64,000 nucleotides of DNA from JANMZO01 sp963763135 (GCA_963763135.1 CAVXNJ010000004.1:558001-622000), one strand, 5' to 3'. Shown: positions 45,057-54,564, numbered from the stretch's first letter. Made by a program: numbers and translations. The notes: a model not told the origin generated them from the letters alone.

Positions 45057-45822
45057 GCCAAGAGAGATCCGTCCGACGCGGATCCCGATCGATCCGAAGG
45101 TTCAAGACGCCGCGGCCGATACGGCAGCGCTTCGGCGCAAAGCCGATCAAGTGTCGGGCGGTGCTGCGCGAGCGGCGGTGCTCGGAGCGAACGACGGGCT
45201 GGTGACCAACCTCTGTTTGATCCTGGCGGTGGCGGGCGCTAATGCGTCGGTCTCGTCGGTGCGGTTGGCTGGTTTTGCGAGTCTCATCGCCGGAGCGTTT
45301 TCGATGGCGGCGGGCGAATGGGTGTCGGTTGGAAGTCATGCCGAGCTGGCCTCGGGACTGATCGGGGAGCTCCGTCGACTCATCGCCCGCAACCCGAAGC
45401 TCGTCCTCGATGAACTCACTACGCAGCTGATCGAAGACGGATTCGCGAACGACACGGCCCAGCAGGCCTCGACCGAACTACCTCTCGACGAAGAGCGGTT
45501 TCTGAAATTCACGGCCAAGACCGTATTTGGCGTGAACCCCGATGAATTGGGTTCACCGGTGATTGCGGCGACGAGTTCGTTTGCGTTGTTCTCCGTTGGC
45601 GCGCTCATCCCGCTCGCCCCGTGGTTCTTCATGTCCGGCGGGGCGGCGGTCATGGCGTCGATCGTTCTCACGGTCGTCGCGAGTTTGGCTATCGGTGGCC
45701 TGGTCAGCCGCTCGAGCGGCAACTCGGCCCCCAAGGGTGCGTTGCGTCAGCTGGCCATAGTCGTGCTGGCGTCGGCGATCACGTTCGGAATCGGCAAAGC
45801 CTTCGGCACGGCGATCGCGTAG
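45049..45822 (+). CDS. VIT1/CCC1-family iron/manganese transporter
   Basis: About 257 residues from GTG 45049, overlapping the peroxiredoxin stop by 8 bp. The VIT hallmark ARAAVLGANDGLVTNLCLILAVAGA is followed by GFASLIAGAFSMAAGEWVSVGS, where Glu in the second helix is metal-binding in the family. A cytosolic helical linker (residues ~100-160) precedes two more membrane pairs (FALFSVGALIPLAPWFF, MASIVLTVVASLAIGGLV). It moves Fe(II)/Mn(II) across the membrane. Coupling to a peroxidase fits a joint role in limiting iron-driven oxidative damage, which is inference. Confidence 0.9.
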   Translation: MAEPREIRPTRIPIDPKVQDAAADTAALRRKADQVSGGAARAAVLGANDGLVTNLCLILAVAGANASVSSVRLAGFASLIAGAFSMAAGEWVSVGSHAELASGLIGELRRLIARNPKLVLDELTTQLIEDGFANDTAQQASTELPLDEERFLKFTAKTVFGVNPDELGSPVIAATSSFALFSVGALIPLAPWFFMSGGAAVMASIVLTVVASLAIGGLVSRSSGNSAPKGALRQLAIVVLASAITFGIGKAFGTAIA

Positions 45823-45825
45823 GTG

Positions 45826-46656
45826 TTAGGCGAGGGCGGCGTAGGTCCCGGCGGCTTCGACGGCCTTGTGAATCGGCCAGATGAGCTCGGCCAGACGCTG
45901 AGTTTTGGCCTCCCCAACGACGTTCCAGATCGGTTCGCACAAACGGTTCGTATCGTCTTCGATCTCCTCCCGCGCTGCCGTTCCTTCTGCGGTCATTGCG
46001 CCGTCGCCGTCAACCCAGCCACGGACATTAAGTGCACTTACTGCTTCGGCCCACTCCTCCTGATTCCATTCGCGGGTGGCCATCGTGACGGCGAGAGGGA
46101 AGCGCCCGGTTCCGACTTGGAGAACCATGCACTGGCACGGTCCAATTCCGTTGGCGACGAGGAGGGAGATATGCGCATCGCCGCGCCATTCGCGAATGAT
46201 CGTGATCTGTTGCCAGAGGGCAAGGAGTGGGTCGGTTGGCAGCGCAATCGCAGCGTTGGCGGCAGCGAGCGGCTTTCCGGCATAGTCGAGACCGGCGACG
46301 ACTGGATCAATGATGGATCGCGCTTCCTCGAGATCGGTTGGCGACATGGTGAAGCCGATTCGCTTCAGCGAACGGTCGACGGCCCGAAAGCGAGCATCTT
46401 GAAGCGCTGTCGGAGTCGTTGCCGACCAGACGCCCGGCATCGCTGAGATCACCGCTCGAGGCGCGAAGTTGTAGAACGTTGCCACGATCACCTCATTCGC
46501 GACGGCACCAAGCGGGGCGACGCGCGAAGCGAAGTACCCGCCTCGGCCGGTAACGCCGAGGGCTGCGTATTCTTCGGCCGCCTCCGGAACGAAATACACC
46601 AAACGGTGCGCCATATTGATGGCCATGTGGGTGTCGTGAACAATTCTCCGGGTCAT
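45826..46656 (-). CDS. SCO6745-family protein
   Basis: From ATG 46656 the protein has 276 residues. It contains the conserved pattern of the actinobacterial SCO6745 family: NMAHRLVYFVPEAAEEYAALG, GYFASRVAPLGAV, VIVATFYNFAPRAV and a C-terminal wHTH-like region (WNQEEWAEAVSALNVRGWVDGDGAMT). The biochemical role of the family is not known to me. The longer open frame upstream enters a repeat element and was not included. It converges on the VIT gene with 3 bp between stops. Confidence 0.85.
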   Translation of the reverse strand: MTRRIVHDTHMAINMAHRLVYFVPEAAEEYAALGVTGRGGYFASRVAPLGAVANEVIVATFYNFAPRAVISAMPGVWSATTPTALQDARFRAVDRSLKRIGFTMSPTDLEEARSIIDPVVAGLDYAGKPLAAANAAIALPTDPLLALWQQITIIREWRGDAHISLLVANGIGPCQCMVLQVGTGRFPLAVTMATREWNQEEWAEAVSALNVRGWVDGDGAMTAEGTAAREEIEDDTNRLCEPIWNVVGEAKTQRLAELIWPIHKAVEAAGTYAALA

Positions 46657-46741
46657 GCGGCGAACTATACCGGTCACTAGCGTTTTAGGGTCCGCCGCTG
46701 GATAACTTGCGGGATTCTGACGGCTCTGAACGCCATTCGCT

Positions 46742-46800
46742 ACGTCCTCGGCGTTGCGGTTGGGTAGAGCAGACGCTGCCTTCTGCGTCCTTGCGACTGA
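46742..46800. repeat. Partial, diverged MITE-like element
   Basis: About 55 bp match the reverse complement of the central part of the 61637-61796 element (CTCGGCGTTGCGGTTGGGTA, then GCTGCCTTCTGCGTC and TTGCGACT). Further traces such as CTCGCCACAATC follow. Clear terminal inverted repeats are not recognisable, so this is probably a degenerate copy. It lies between the SCO6745 gene and dinB. Confidence 0.65.
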
Positions 46801-46864
46801 CGCCCAGCGCTCGCCACAATCTTCACACTTATCCTGCGGCGCACCCTTAGTCGGGCTAGACGAG

Positions 46865-46878
46865 CGAACATGTGTTCG
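46865..46878. promoter_or_regulatory. LexA (SOS) box upstream of dinB
   Basis: CGAAC-ATGT-GTTCG is a perfect palindrome and matches the actinobacterial LexA operator (CGAAC-N4-GTTCG). It ends 14 bp before the dinB start codon. LexA bound here would block transcription until DNA damage. Confidence 0.85.
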
Positions 46879-46892
46879 TGTAGCCTCCAATC

Positions 46893-48098
46893 ATGGGGCA
46901 ACCGACCGAAGCCAGAGGGGTGCGAACGATCCTTCACGCTGACCTTGATGCGTTCTACGCATCCGTGGAGCAGCGCGATAACCCTGCGCTGCGGGGTCGT
47001 CCGGTGCTTGTCGGGATGGGGGTGGTCACCGCAGCGAGTTACGAGGCGAAACGCCGAGGTGTCCGATGCCCCACGAGCGTGCGTGAAGCGATGCGGATAT
47101 GTCCCGATGCCGTTGTCGTCCCCGCCCGTATGAAGGCGTACTCCGAAGCCAGCGCCGCAGTGTTCGACATCTTCCGAGACACGACGCCGGAGGTCGAAGG
47201 ACTCTCGATTGATGAAGCGTTTCTCGACGTCACCGGCTTGTGGCGGATTCGGGGCGACGGCCGCAAGATCGCGACTGAACTTCGACAACGGGTATCGCGG
47301 GAGGTGGGGCTTCCGGTCAGTGTTGGTGTCGCCACGACGAAGCACCTGGCGAAGGTGGCCAGTGCCGAAGCCAAGCCCAACGGTCTTCTCGTAGTGGCAC
47401 CGGGTGATGAAGCCAGTTTCCTCCACCCCCTTCCTGTCGAGGTGCTCTGGGGCGTCGGGCCGGTGACGTCGGCCAAACTTCACGCGCGAGGCTTACGGCG
47501 GGTCGCCGACATCGCGTGTCTCAGCGAGGAAGCCCTCGTAAGCATGCTGGGTAAAGGTTCCGGGCATCACCTGTATGCGCTCGCCCACAACCGCGACCCT
47601 CGCCGTGTCGACACCGGCCGACGACGTCGCTCGATTGGGTCGCAGAGTTCGTTTCCTCGCGGTGGACTCGTTCGGGAAGACTGCGATGCACTCCTGCTGG
47701 CGATCGTCGATCGCGTAACCGCCCGGCTCCGGCGGGCCGGTCGAGTTGCCCGCACGGTCGTTCTTCGTCTGCGGTTCGGTGATTTCACCGTGGCCACGCG
47801 GTCGCACACGATTGCGGAGGCCACGAACGCGACGTCCGTGATCCTCATCCCGGTCCAACTGCTGTTAAACGACGTTTGGCCTCTCGCCTGCGAGCGCGGG
47901 CTCACCCGCATCGGGATCGCGGTGACCGGCTTGAGTTCGGCTGACACCGTGCAATTGGCTCTACCCTTCAGCCAACGCGATACCTCGCGCCTCGATGAGA
48001 CACTCGACGCCATCCACGACCGCTTCGGGAAGGGAGCCCTGCGGCGGGCCGGCAACATGCGTCGGAGTCTCGTGGAAGTGCCGATGCTGCCCGACTGA
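46893..48098 (+). CDS. dinB: DNA polymerase IV (Y-family translesion polymerase)
   Basis: A 401-residue Y-family polymerase. The catalytic carboxylates are Asp17 (LHADLDAFYASVE) and Asp107/Glu108 (LSIDEAFLD). The thumb HhH region is VEVLWGVGPVTSAKLHARGL. The little-finger domain follows, and QLALPF near residue 350-355 is a beta-clamp-binding motif. It extends mismatched or damaged primers. The upstream LexA box indicates SOS control. ATG 46893 gives the normal length. Confidence 0.95.
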   Translation: MGQPTEARGVRTILHADLDAFYASVEQRDNPALRGRPVLVGMGVVTAASYEAKRRGVRCPTSVREAMRICPDAVVVPARMKAYSEASAAVFDIFRDTTPEVEGLSIDEAFLDVTGLWRIRGDGRKIATELRQRVSREVGLPVSVGVATTKHLAKVASAEAKPNGLLVVAPGDEASFLHPLPVEVLWGVGPVTSAKLHARGLRRVADIACLSEEALVSMLGKGSGHHLYALAHNRDPRRVDTGRRRRSIGSQSSFPRGGLVREDCDALLLAIVDRVTARLRRAGRVARTVVLRLRFGDFTVATRSHTIAEATNATSVILIPVQLLLNDVWPLACERGLTRIGIAVTGLSSADTVQLALPFSQRDTSRLDETLDAIHDRFGKGALRRAGNMRRSLVEVPMLPD

Positions 48099-48171
48099 TG
48101 CCCCGCGACTGGCCACCCGACTGGCGCCCCGGATTCAACCGCAATGGCCGCGTTTCGCTACTGTCACGGAC

Positions 48172-49005
48172 ATGAGCACGACGAACCAAGCATCTGTCGG
48201 ACGGTTGGCCGGAAAGTCGGCCGTGGTCGTTGGAGCTGGCCAGACTCCGGGGGAGACGATCGGCAATGGCCGGGCGATGGCCATCCTGTTCGCTCGGGAG
48301 GGGGCAGAGGTTCTCTGCGTCGATCGAAATGCCGAACGGGCGATGGAGACCGTCGCAATGATCGAGGCCGAGGGTGGCCGGGCCAAGGCTTTGGCGGCCG
48401 ACATCGTCGATGCCGAGCAGGCGGCCGCCATCGTGAGCGGGGCGATGGCCGCGTTCGGCAAACTCGACATCCTCGTGAACAACGTGGGCATCGGGTCTCT
48501 CGCCGGAGTTTCCGACGGACCGCCTCACCGGTGTGACGAGGAGGCCTTCGACCGCATCATGCAGGTCAACCTGAAAGGGATGTGGCTGACGACAAAGGCG
48601 GCAATTCCCCCGATGCGCGAGAGCGGTACGGGTTCCATCGTGAACATATCCTCGTTGGCGTCGCTGGCCGGCAATTCTATGCTCGCTTATGAAGTTTCCA
48701 AAGCGGCCGTCAACCGTCTGACGCTCAGCGTCGCCGGTTCGAACGCCAAGTACGGCCTCCGTTGCAATGCGATCCTTCCCGGCCTCATGGACACCCCGAT
48801 GGCGATTACCGGAGTGTCGAAGGCGACCGGCCGGTCGACCGACGAAACCCGGGCGTTGCGTAGTGCTCGAGTGCCGTTGAAGGCGCAGATGGGTACGGCG
48901 TGGGACACGGCCTATGCAGCGCTGTTTCTCGCGTCTGACGAAGCCAAGTTCATCACCGGGGTACTCCTCCCCGTCGACGGGGGGATGTCGACTCGGGTCG
49001 GTTGA
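48172..49005 (+). CDS. Short-chain dehydrogenase/reductase
   Basis: A 277-residue SDR. The cofactor motif is VVVGAGQTPGETIGNGRA (a long variant of TGxxxGIG), with Asp in LCVDRN for NAD. LVNNVGIG and the catalytic NISSLASLAGNSMLAYEVSKAA (Ser, Tyr, Lys) follow. The Pro-Gly region ILPGLMDTPM and the end LLPVDGGMSTRVG are typical. The elongated glycine loop is found in a subset of actinobacterial SDRs. The substrate is unknown. ATG 48172 fits the family start. Confidence 0.9.
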   Translation: MSTTNQASVGRLAGKSAVVVGAGQTPGETIGNGRAMAILFAREGAEVLCVDRNAERAMETVAMIEAEGGRAKALAADIVDAEQAAAIVSGAMAAFGKLDILVNNVGIGSLAGVSDGPPHRCDEEAFDRIMQVNLKGMWLTTKAAIPPMRESGTGSIVNISSLASLAGNSMLAYEVSKAAVNRLTLSVAGSNAKYGLRCNAILPGLMDTPMAITGVSKATGRSTDETRALRSARVPLKAQMGTAWDTAYAALFLASDEAKFITGVLLPVDGGMSTRVG

Positions 49006-49053
49006 CCTTCGCCGAAAGGAAAGCCATTCGTGGGAGGACCGAGGAGACCGTCT

Positions 49054-49320
49054 TCAGTCGAGATCGACGAGTTTCTCAAACAGGAACTCGTGCTTGAGAT
49101 ACGAGGTTTCTCGTTCGTGGCCCGGGGTAGGAGGAACGAGTTGAGACATTTGCAGCAGTCGCCAGCCATCGACGATCGCAGCCAGACCGGTCCGGTACGG
49201 TGGATCAACTTCGAGCTGCGGACCCCGACCGGCGGTCCCATCGTGAAAAGCCCACGCGACGACACCACTGTCGAGAGCGGAACTCGACAGCCACAGGATG
49301 AGAACTTGCTGACGTGTCAT
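49054..49320 (-). CDS. Small conserved hypothetical protein
   Basis: An 88-residue protein from ATG 49320, overlapping the stop of the PhyH gene by 4 bp (ATGA). Blocks such as GLAAIVDGWRLLQMSQLVPP and PGHERETSYLKHEFLFEKLV look conserved and folded. The tight coupling to the dioxygenase supports a real gene. Function is unknown. Confidence 0.7.
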   Translation of the reverse strand: MTRQQVLILWLSSSALDSGVVAWAFHDGTAGRGPQLEVDPPYRTGLAAIVDGWRLLQMSQLVPPTPGHERETSYLKHEFLFEKLVDLD

Positions 49321-50252
49321 TGCGCGGTCGCCGTCTGAAGGAGGGCCAGACGATTCTCGGTGCGGGTCAGGTACCAATCGACATCAAAATCGGGGTCGCC
49401 CGACAAATAGCGCCAAAGCAACGAGCGCTTGACGATTTCGTGTCGGTGGTCAGCGGTGCCGTACCAGTCTTCCTTCGACCGAAGAATCGAGGCGACCGTG
49501 CCGCCTTCGCTATGTGCAAAAACATGGTCGTTGTTGATGTTGCGAGCGGCGAGGTCTGACACGTTCCACAGCCGGACCTGTGGTTCGGTCGGGTTCAAGC
49601 GGAGCTTTCCCATTACCCGCAGGGTGTCACTGTGATTGGGGGCGCCGGCGTGCCAGAGGCCCTGATGAAAGATCACCACGGTTCCGGCCGGTCCCGAGTA
49701 GTACTCCTCGCCGGCGATGTGCTGGTAGCGGGCCACGTCTTCCGTCGTTACCTGACGAAGGTGACTTCCGGGAACGAAACGGGTTCCACCAGCCTTCGGA
49801 GCGACGTCGTGGGGGAACCAGAAGAGTTGGATGTCGAATGCCGTTGCCGGATCGATGATCGCATCGCAGTGCAGACCCTGCGCTTGAAGATCGTGGGGGC
49901 GCTTGAGGTGCACAAAATGGTGATCGACAACCGGATTGCTCCCGACCAGCGACGCGATAGCCCCGGCGATCGTAGGGACGCGTACCATTTGACCGATCGC
50001 CGACTCGGCCGGGTACGCGTCGGCCAGCAGGGTGCCTGAACGCGGAAGGGGGGCCTCGTCGTCGTCGACCGGGCGATTTGCCAGCGTTGCATTGAACTCA
50101 TTCAGCCAGCTGCGGAACAAGAGAGGGAGCTCCACCACGGCCTGCTCGTTGATCGGCGGCGGTACGACGGCCTCGAACTTCAAAAACCCACGAGCGACGA
50201 AGCTCGCCACCTGGTCGGTGGACAGCAGCGGAAGATCCGAGGAAGCGTTCAC
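49317..50252 (-). CDS. Phytanoyl-CoA-dioxygenase-family (PhyH) oxygenase
   Basis: A 311-residue Fe(II)/2-oxoglutarate oxygenase. The iron-binding triad is His-x-Asp in GLHCDAIID and the distal His in FHQGLWHAGAPNHSD. An Arg (RVMGKLRLNP) fits the 2-oxoglutarate anchor. The middle block PKAGGTRFVPGSHLR is characteristic of PhyH. The family hydroxylates acyl-CoAs or small molecules, but the substrate here is unknown. It is coupled to the small gene at 49054. Confidence 0.88.
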   Translation of the reverse strand: MNASSDLPLLSTDQVASFVARGFLKFEAVVPPPINEQAVVELPLLFRSWLNEFNATLANRPVDDDEAPLPRSGTLLADAYPAESAIGQMVRVPTIAGAIASLVGSNPVVDHHFVHLKRPHDLQAQGLHCDAIIDPATAFDIQLFWFPHDVAPKAGGTRFVPGSHLRQVTTEDVARYQHIAGEEYYSGPAGTVVIFHQGLWHAGAPNHSDTLRVMGKLRLNPTEPQVRLWNVSDLAARNINNDHVFAHSEGGTVASILRSKEDWYGTADHRHEIVKRSLLWRYLSGDPDFDVDWYLTRTENRLALLQTATAQ

Positions 50253-50438
50253 GGCGCACGGTCTAGCGTAAATGGCGCTTTAGCGCACTAATAGTGCACC
50301 GCGGCGGATCATCCAAACGATCTTTTGGTTGTGGCTCATGGCGAAGGTAAACGGGACGAAAGTCCCTACCTGCTAGGCGAGCGGCTCAGGCACGCTCTCT
50401 ACGACAACCCCCCGATCAGTCAGTTGGAGAATTACAAC

Positions 50439-51113
50439 ATGCGTTCACGTTCGCTTCGTCTCGTCGCCAGCACGCTCGCGTTGGGCATGGGTGCCCTTTC
50501 GCTTGGAGCCTGCACTAAGGACAAGGGGAGTGACACTACGGCAGCTGCAGCGGAGGCAACAACGACCACGGCAACGGCAGAAACGCTTCCCATCGCCGCT
50601 GCGTCCACGGACACCACGGCAGCTGCTGGCGCAACCGAAACAACTGCGGCCGCCACGGCGACCACCTTGGCTGCCGGGCCAGATACGTCGCTGGCTCCGA
50701 ATCACAACATCGTGTACACAGCCGTCGGAGCGGGCTCGTTCCTCACCCTGGCGAAACTCCTGGCAAACGCTGACCTGATCACCACCATGACGGGCCCTGG
50801 CCCCTTCACCGTGTTCGCTCCGACCGATGCAGCGTTCGCTGCCGTTCCCGCCGACATGCTGAAGACCCTGCTCGCCGACAAGGCGCTGCTCACCAAGGTC
50901 CTCACGTACCACGTAATGGCCGGGACCGTGATGTCGGCGGATCTGAAGCCTGAAGACACGACCCTCGAAGGTAAGACGGTCAAGATTACGGGCGATGCGA
51001 CAACCGGATTCCTCGTGAACGACGCGAAGATAATCGCCCCCGACGTGGTTGCGTCGAACGGTGTCATCCACGTCATCGACAAGGTTCTCCTGCCGCCGGA
51101 CTGCTGCAAGTAG
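50439..51113 (+). CDS. Fasciclin-domain lipoprotein
   Basis: From ATG 50439 the protein has 224 residues. The lipobox is [10 protein letters not shown] Thr/Ala-rich linker of about 70 residues leads to one fasciclin (FAS1) domain with [51 protein letters not shown] and [16 protein letters not shown]. It is a surface-anchored adhesion or scaffold protein of the MPT70 type. The end DCCK is unusual. It is monocistronic. Confidence 0.92.
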   Translation: MRSRSLRLVASTLALGMGALSLGACTKDKGSDTTAAAAEATTTTATAETLPIAAASTDTTAAAGATETTAAATATTLAAGPDTSLAPNHNIVYTAVGAGSFLTLAKLLANADLITTMTGPGPFTVFAPTDAAFAAVPADMLKTLLADKALLTKVLTYHVMAGTVMSADLKPEDTTLEGKTVKITGDATTGFLVNDAKIIAPDVVASNGVIHVIDKVLLPPDCCK

Positions 51114-51340
51114 GCAGATCTCGGCGTGGGGCCCAAAACGGTCCCGCCAGCCGGTGAAACAAACGGTCACTCCCGCAACGGTCCCCAATCTCGCCTGAAT
51201 CGGTGGGATTCGGGGATCGTTGTGTTTCCCGTCCGTTACCGCAGTGTGAGCGTGACGGATTGCACGTTCGAAATACCAGGCGCGGAGGGCCCGACCGGCC
51301 AGACTAGGAACGATCCACGTTTTTGAACCTGGAGGTTCCA

Positions 51341-51631
51341 ATGATCCGCAAGCAACGTGCCGCTGCAGGTGACCTCACCAAAGTCACTTTTGTTCTGCCC
51401 GACTCCGGCACGCCGGTCTCGGTGGTCGCAGATTTCAACTCCTGGGATCCGCTTCGTCACCCACTCAAGATTCGTGCGAACGGTACCCGCTCGGTGCAGG
51501 TCGCGCTTCCCGCGGGAAGCCAGGTCCGCTTCCGCTATCTGGCCGAAGGAGGATCGTTCTTCGACGATCCGGCCGCCGACTCGTACGAAGAAAACGGGCA
51601 GGGCGGCACGCACTCGGTCGTCTTCGCCTGA
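51341..51631 (+). CDS. Small isoamylase-N / CBM48-like (AMPK-GBD) protein
   Basis: A 96-residue protein from ATG 51341 with TGGAGG just upstream. It is a single early-set beta-sandwich (KVTFVLPDSGTPVSVVADFNSWDP, then QVALPAGSQVRFRYLAEG and FFDDPAADSYEENG), as in glycogen-binding CBM48 and AMPK-beta domains. The NSW motif is a carbohydrate contact in that family. It probably binds glycogen or another alpha-glucan. Confidence 0.85.
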   Translation: MIRKQRAAAGDLTKVTFVLPDSGTPVSVVADFNSWDPLRHPLKIRANGTRSVQVALPAGSQVRFRYLAEGGSFFDDPAADSYEENGQGGTHSVVFA

Positions 51632-51675
51632 GCTGACCCGTTCAGCTTCGGGGCGATCCGCATAGGATCGTTCAC

Positions 51676-52552
51676 GTGCCATCGACGCTTGAGCAGGTAA
51701 CTATTTCGGCTCCCACGGGCTTGGTCTTCGACGCGTGGGTTAGCGGTCCCCGCGACGGAGAACCGGTGTTGCTTCTCCACGGGTTCCCCCAGTCGCGCCA
51801 CGTGTGGCGCCAGCAGATCAGCCACCCTGGCCAATCGCGGTTTCCGGGTCGTGGCGCCTGATCAGCGTGGGTACTCCCCAGGAGCCCGCCCGGACCCAGC
51901 TGACCTGACGAACTACGCATTCGACCTTCTGGTCGCTGACGCTCTCGATATCGCAGATGCCCAGGGCTGGGTGGACCGTCCGTTCCACCTCGTTGGGCAC
52001 GATTGGGGCGGCCAGGTTTCCTGGGGTGTCGCGTCGCGTCACCCACAGCGCCTTTCCTCGCTCACGATCCTGTCCCGTCCTCATCCGTCGGCCTTCCGGC
52101 AGGCGCTCGCCGCCCCCGAAAGTGACCAGAAGCATCGGTCGCGTCACCACCGGTCATTCCTCTCCGAAGAGACCTGCGGCCTGTTGCTGGCGGACAATGC
52201 GGCGCGGCTTCGCCAGATGCTGGAAGGCTCCGGCGTGCCGATTGATACCGTGGCCGACTATCTGTCGGTACTGGGCAACACACCGTCGCTGGAGGCGGCC
52301 CTCGCCTGGTATCGGGCCTCGCCGAATCTGGCCACGCCAATCGGGACGATCGAAGTCCCGACGATGTACGTGTGGGGTGATGCCGATCAGACGGTAGGTC
52401 GTTCGGCGGCTGAGATGACGGGGGAGTTCGTTGCGGCACGCTATCGATTCGAGATTCTCCCGGGGATCGGGCACTTTGCTTCCGATGAAGCCCCGTCGTT
52501 GGTTAGCGATTTGCTAATAAGCCATCTGAGTAGCCAATCTGGTCACCTGTAG
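51676..52552 (+). pseudogene. Epoxide-hydrolase-like alpha/beta hydrolase, one frameshift
   Basis: Two frames join into one hydrolase of about 291 residues. GTG 51676 starts LEQVTISAPTGLVFDAWVSG and the oxyanion motif LLLHGFPQSRHVW. A one-base excess near 51820 moves the frame to ATLANRGFRVVAPDQRGYSPG. The nucleophile elbow GHDWGG carries Asp instead of Ser, as in epoxide hydrolases and haloalkane dehalogenases. The acid VWGDADQTVG and the base His in GIGHFASDEAP are present. As read, the N-terminal part is separated from the rest. Confidence 0.85.
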
Positions 52553-52572
52553 CCATCGAGAGAAGAGGTCAG

Positions 52573-53280
52573 ATGACAGGTATACCGGTTGGTGACACGG
52601 TCCTGGTGGAGGGCGCCGGTCCGCGGATCGACATCGTGCTGAACCGGCCCGATCGGAGGAATGCCGTCACCCGCGCCCTGGCCCAGGAGTTGAAGGCCGC
52701 CATACAGCGTGCGGCCGGCGACAGCGACATACGGGCGATCGTGCTGCGTGGGGCCGGGAGTTGCTTCTGCTCGGGCATGGACCTGAAAGCGGCCGGTGAA
52801 GACCTGGCCCAGGAACCTCGAGAGGCGTGGACCGAGGTGCATGCGGCGATCTACGAATGTCAAACTCCGATCATTGTGGCTCTCGAGCGTTTCGCCATCA
52901 ACGTGGGAGCGGCGCTCGTGCTGGGGGCCGATCTCACCGTGTGCGGCGAAAGTGCATTTCTTCAGGTCTCGGAGATCGCGATGGGAGTCGCGGCGCCGAT
53001 GAACCAGGCGTGGCTCCATCTCCGCCACAGCCCCGCCGTTGCCGCCCGTGTGACGCTGGTGGGTGACCGCATTCCGGCCGCGGAACTCCTTCGACTCGGC
53101 CTGGTGAGCGAAGTGGTGGCCGACGCCGACGTCGTCACCCGGGCCCACGAACTGGCCGATCGGATCGCATCGCACCCACCGAAAGGTCTGGCCGGCATCC
53201 GGTCGGTGGCGCATCGACTCAACCCGCCACTTCCGGATCCGTATGCATACTTTGCATCGCTCATGGGACCGCACCTCTGA
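52573..53280 (+). CDS. Enoyl-CoA hydratase/isomerase family protein
   Basis: A 235-residue crotonase-fold protein. The first oxyanion-hole segment is GAGSCFCSGMDLKAAGED. The second glycine-rich region is NVGAALVLGADLTVCGESAFLQVSEIAMG. The usual catalytic Glu positions are only partly matched, so exact activity (hydratase, isomerase or dehydratase) is open. It overlaps the next gene by 1 bp (TGATG) and forms an operon with the acyl-CoA dehydrogenase. Confidence 0.9.
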   Translation: MTGIPVGDTVLVEGAGPRIDIVLNRPDRRNAVTRALAQELKAAIQRAAGDSDIRAIVLRGAGSCFCSGMDLKAAGEDLAQEPREAWTEVHAAIYECQTPIIVALERFAINVGAALVLGADLTVCGESAFLQVSEIAMGVAAPMNQAWLHLRHSPAVAARVTLVGDRIPAAELLRLGLVSEVVADADVVTRAHELADRIASHPPKGLAGIRSVAHRLNPPLPDPYAYFASLMGPHL

Positions 53281-54518
53281 TGCCGCTCGATGCCGAGGCG
53301 TACCGGGCCCACGTACGGTCGTTCTTCGATGCCGCATCTTCCGCGGGACGCGTCGAAACCAGCGGAGGTCCCGACTCTGATGAGGAAGCCGGACCCCAAG
53401 TTCTGGCTCGGGCGAAAGCGTTTCGGGCCGCGTTGTACGACGCCGGCCTCGCGGGATTCGGATATCCCGCGGAATCCGGAGGGGCTGGTGACTCCGAGGA
53501 AGCGCAAGCCCAGCTGACGATTTTCCGCGACGAGAGCCGGCACCGCATGCCGTCAACGGAGTCGGTGTTCGGTATCGGCATCGCGATGGCGCTTCCCATG
53601 GTCCGTGACTTTGGAACCGAAGCGATGCGGCAGCGATTCCTTCGGCCCGGCCTCCGAGGCGAAGAACTCTGGTGCCAGTTGTATTCCGAGCCGAATGCCG
53701 GCTCCGATCTCGCTTCGCTCGCGACCCGCGCGGTTCGTGACGGCGACGAATGGATCGTCACCGGTCAAAAGGTCTGGACCTCGGGCGCGCAACACGCTGA
53801 CATGGCGATTCTCCTGGCCCGCACGGACCCAACCGTTCCGAAGCACCGGGGTGTGACGATGTTTGTTCTTCCGATGCGTCAGCCCGGCGTGACTGTCCGG
53901 CCGTTGCGCCAGATGACCGGCGTGTCGGAGTTCAACGAAGTGTTCCTCGACGAGGCCCGAATCCCGGCCGACTGGATAGTCGGAGATCTCAACGACGGCT
54001 GGCGGATGGCCACCGCCCTGCTCGCCCACGAACGCGTTTCGACCGGAACGAATTCGGTCATGGGTAGCCGGACCGAGAAGCGAAAAGCCGGTCGCAATCC
54101 GCTTCCGGCCGAGCAACTAATCGAGTTGGCCCGGGTTCATAAGCGTGCAGATGATGTCGTGGTACGACAGAAACTGGCTCAGGCGTACTCCGGCGAGCGC
54201 ATCATGCGATGGCTCGGCGAGCGTAAAGCCCATCCTTCGATCGGAAAGCTGTGGCGAACCAAGCAGGGCCGCTTTGCCGCCGACATCGCCGCTGCCGTGG
54301 CCTTTCCGAGCGGGGTGGCGTGGACTGCCGACGATACCGAAGCCGACTATTGGCAATACCACGTACTGAACTGCCGAGGAATGTCACTCGGCGGAGGAAC
54401 TGACGAAGTGCAGCGCAACACGCTCGGCGAGCGGGTGCTGGGCCTACCCCGCGAGCCCGTGCTCGATGCCGATGTCGCATTCGAAAGTGTTCTTCGAAAT
54501 CGGGCGACGCGCGACTGA
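53280..54518 (+). CDS. Acyl-CoA dehydrogenase
   Basis: A 412-residue flavoprotein. FAD-contact blocks are ELWCQLYSEPNAGSDLASLATRA and WIVTGQKVWTSGAQHADMAILLART, and the last third has the helical C-terminal domain (GGGTDEVQRNTLGERVLGLPREP). The pair with the enoyl-CoA hydratase suggests stepwise alpha,beta-oxidation of an acyl-CoA. Chain-length specificity is not evident. Confidence 0.93.
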   Translation: MPLDAEAYRAHVRSFFDAASSAGRVETSGGPDSDEEAGPQVLARAKAFRAALYDAGLAGFGYPAESGGAGDSEEAQAQLTIFRDESRHRMPSTESVFGIGIAMALPMVRDFGTEAMRQRFLRPGLRGEELWCQLYSEPNAGSDLASLATRAVRDGDEWIVTGQKVWTSGAQHADMAILLARTDPTVPKHRGVTMFVLPMRQPGVTVRPLRQMTGVSEFNEVFLDEARIPADWIVGDLNDGWRMATALLAHERVSTGTNSVMGSRTEKRKAGRNPLPAEQLIELARVHKRADDVVVRQKLAQAYSGERIMRWLGERKAHPSIGKLWRTKQGRFAADIAAAVAFPSGVAWTADDTEADYWQYHVLNCRGMSLGGGTDEVQRNTLGERVLGLPREPVLDADVAFESVLRNRATRD

Positions 54519-54564
54519 AACCTGACGTCGGTTGAACTCGAACAAATCCGTCGAAGCGCTTGCG

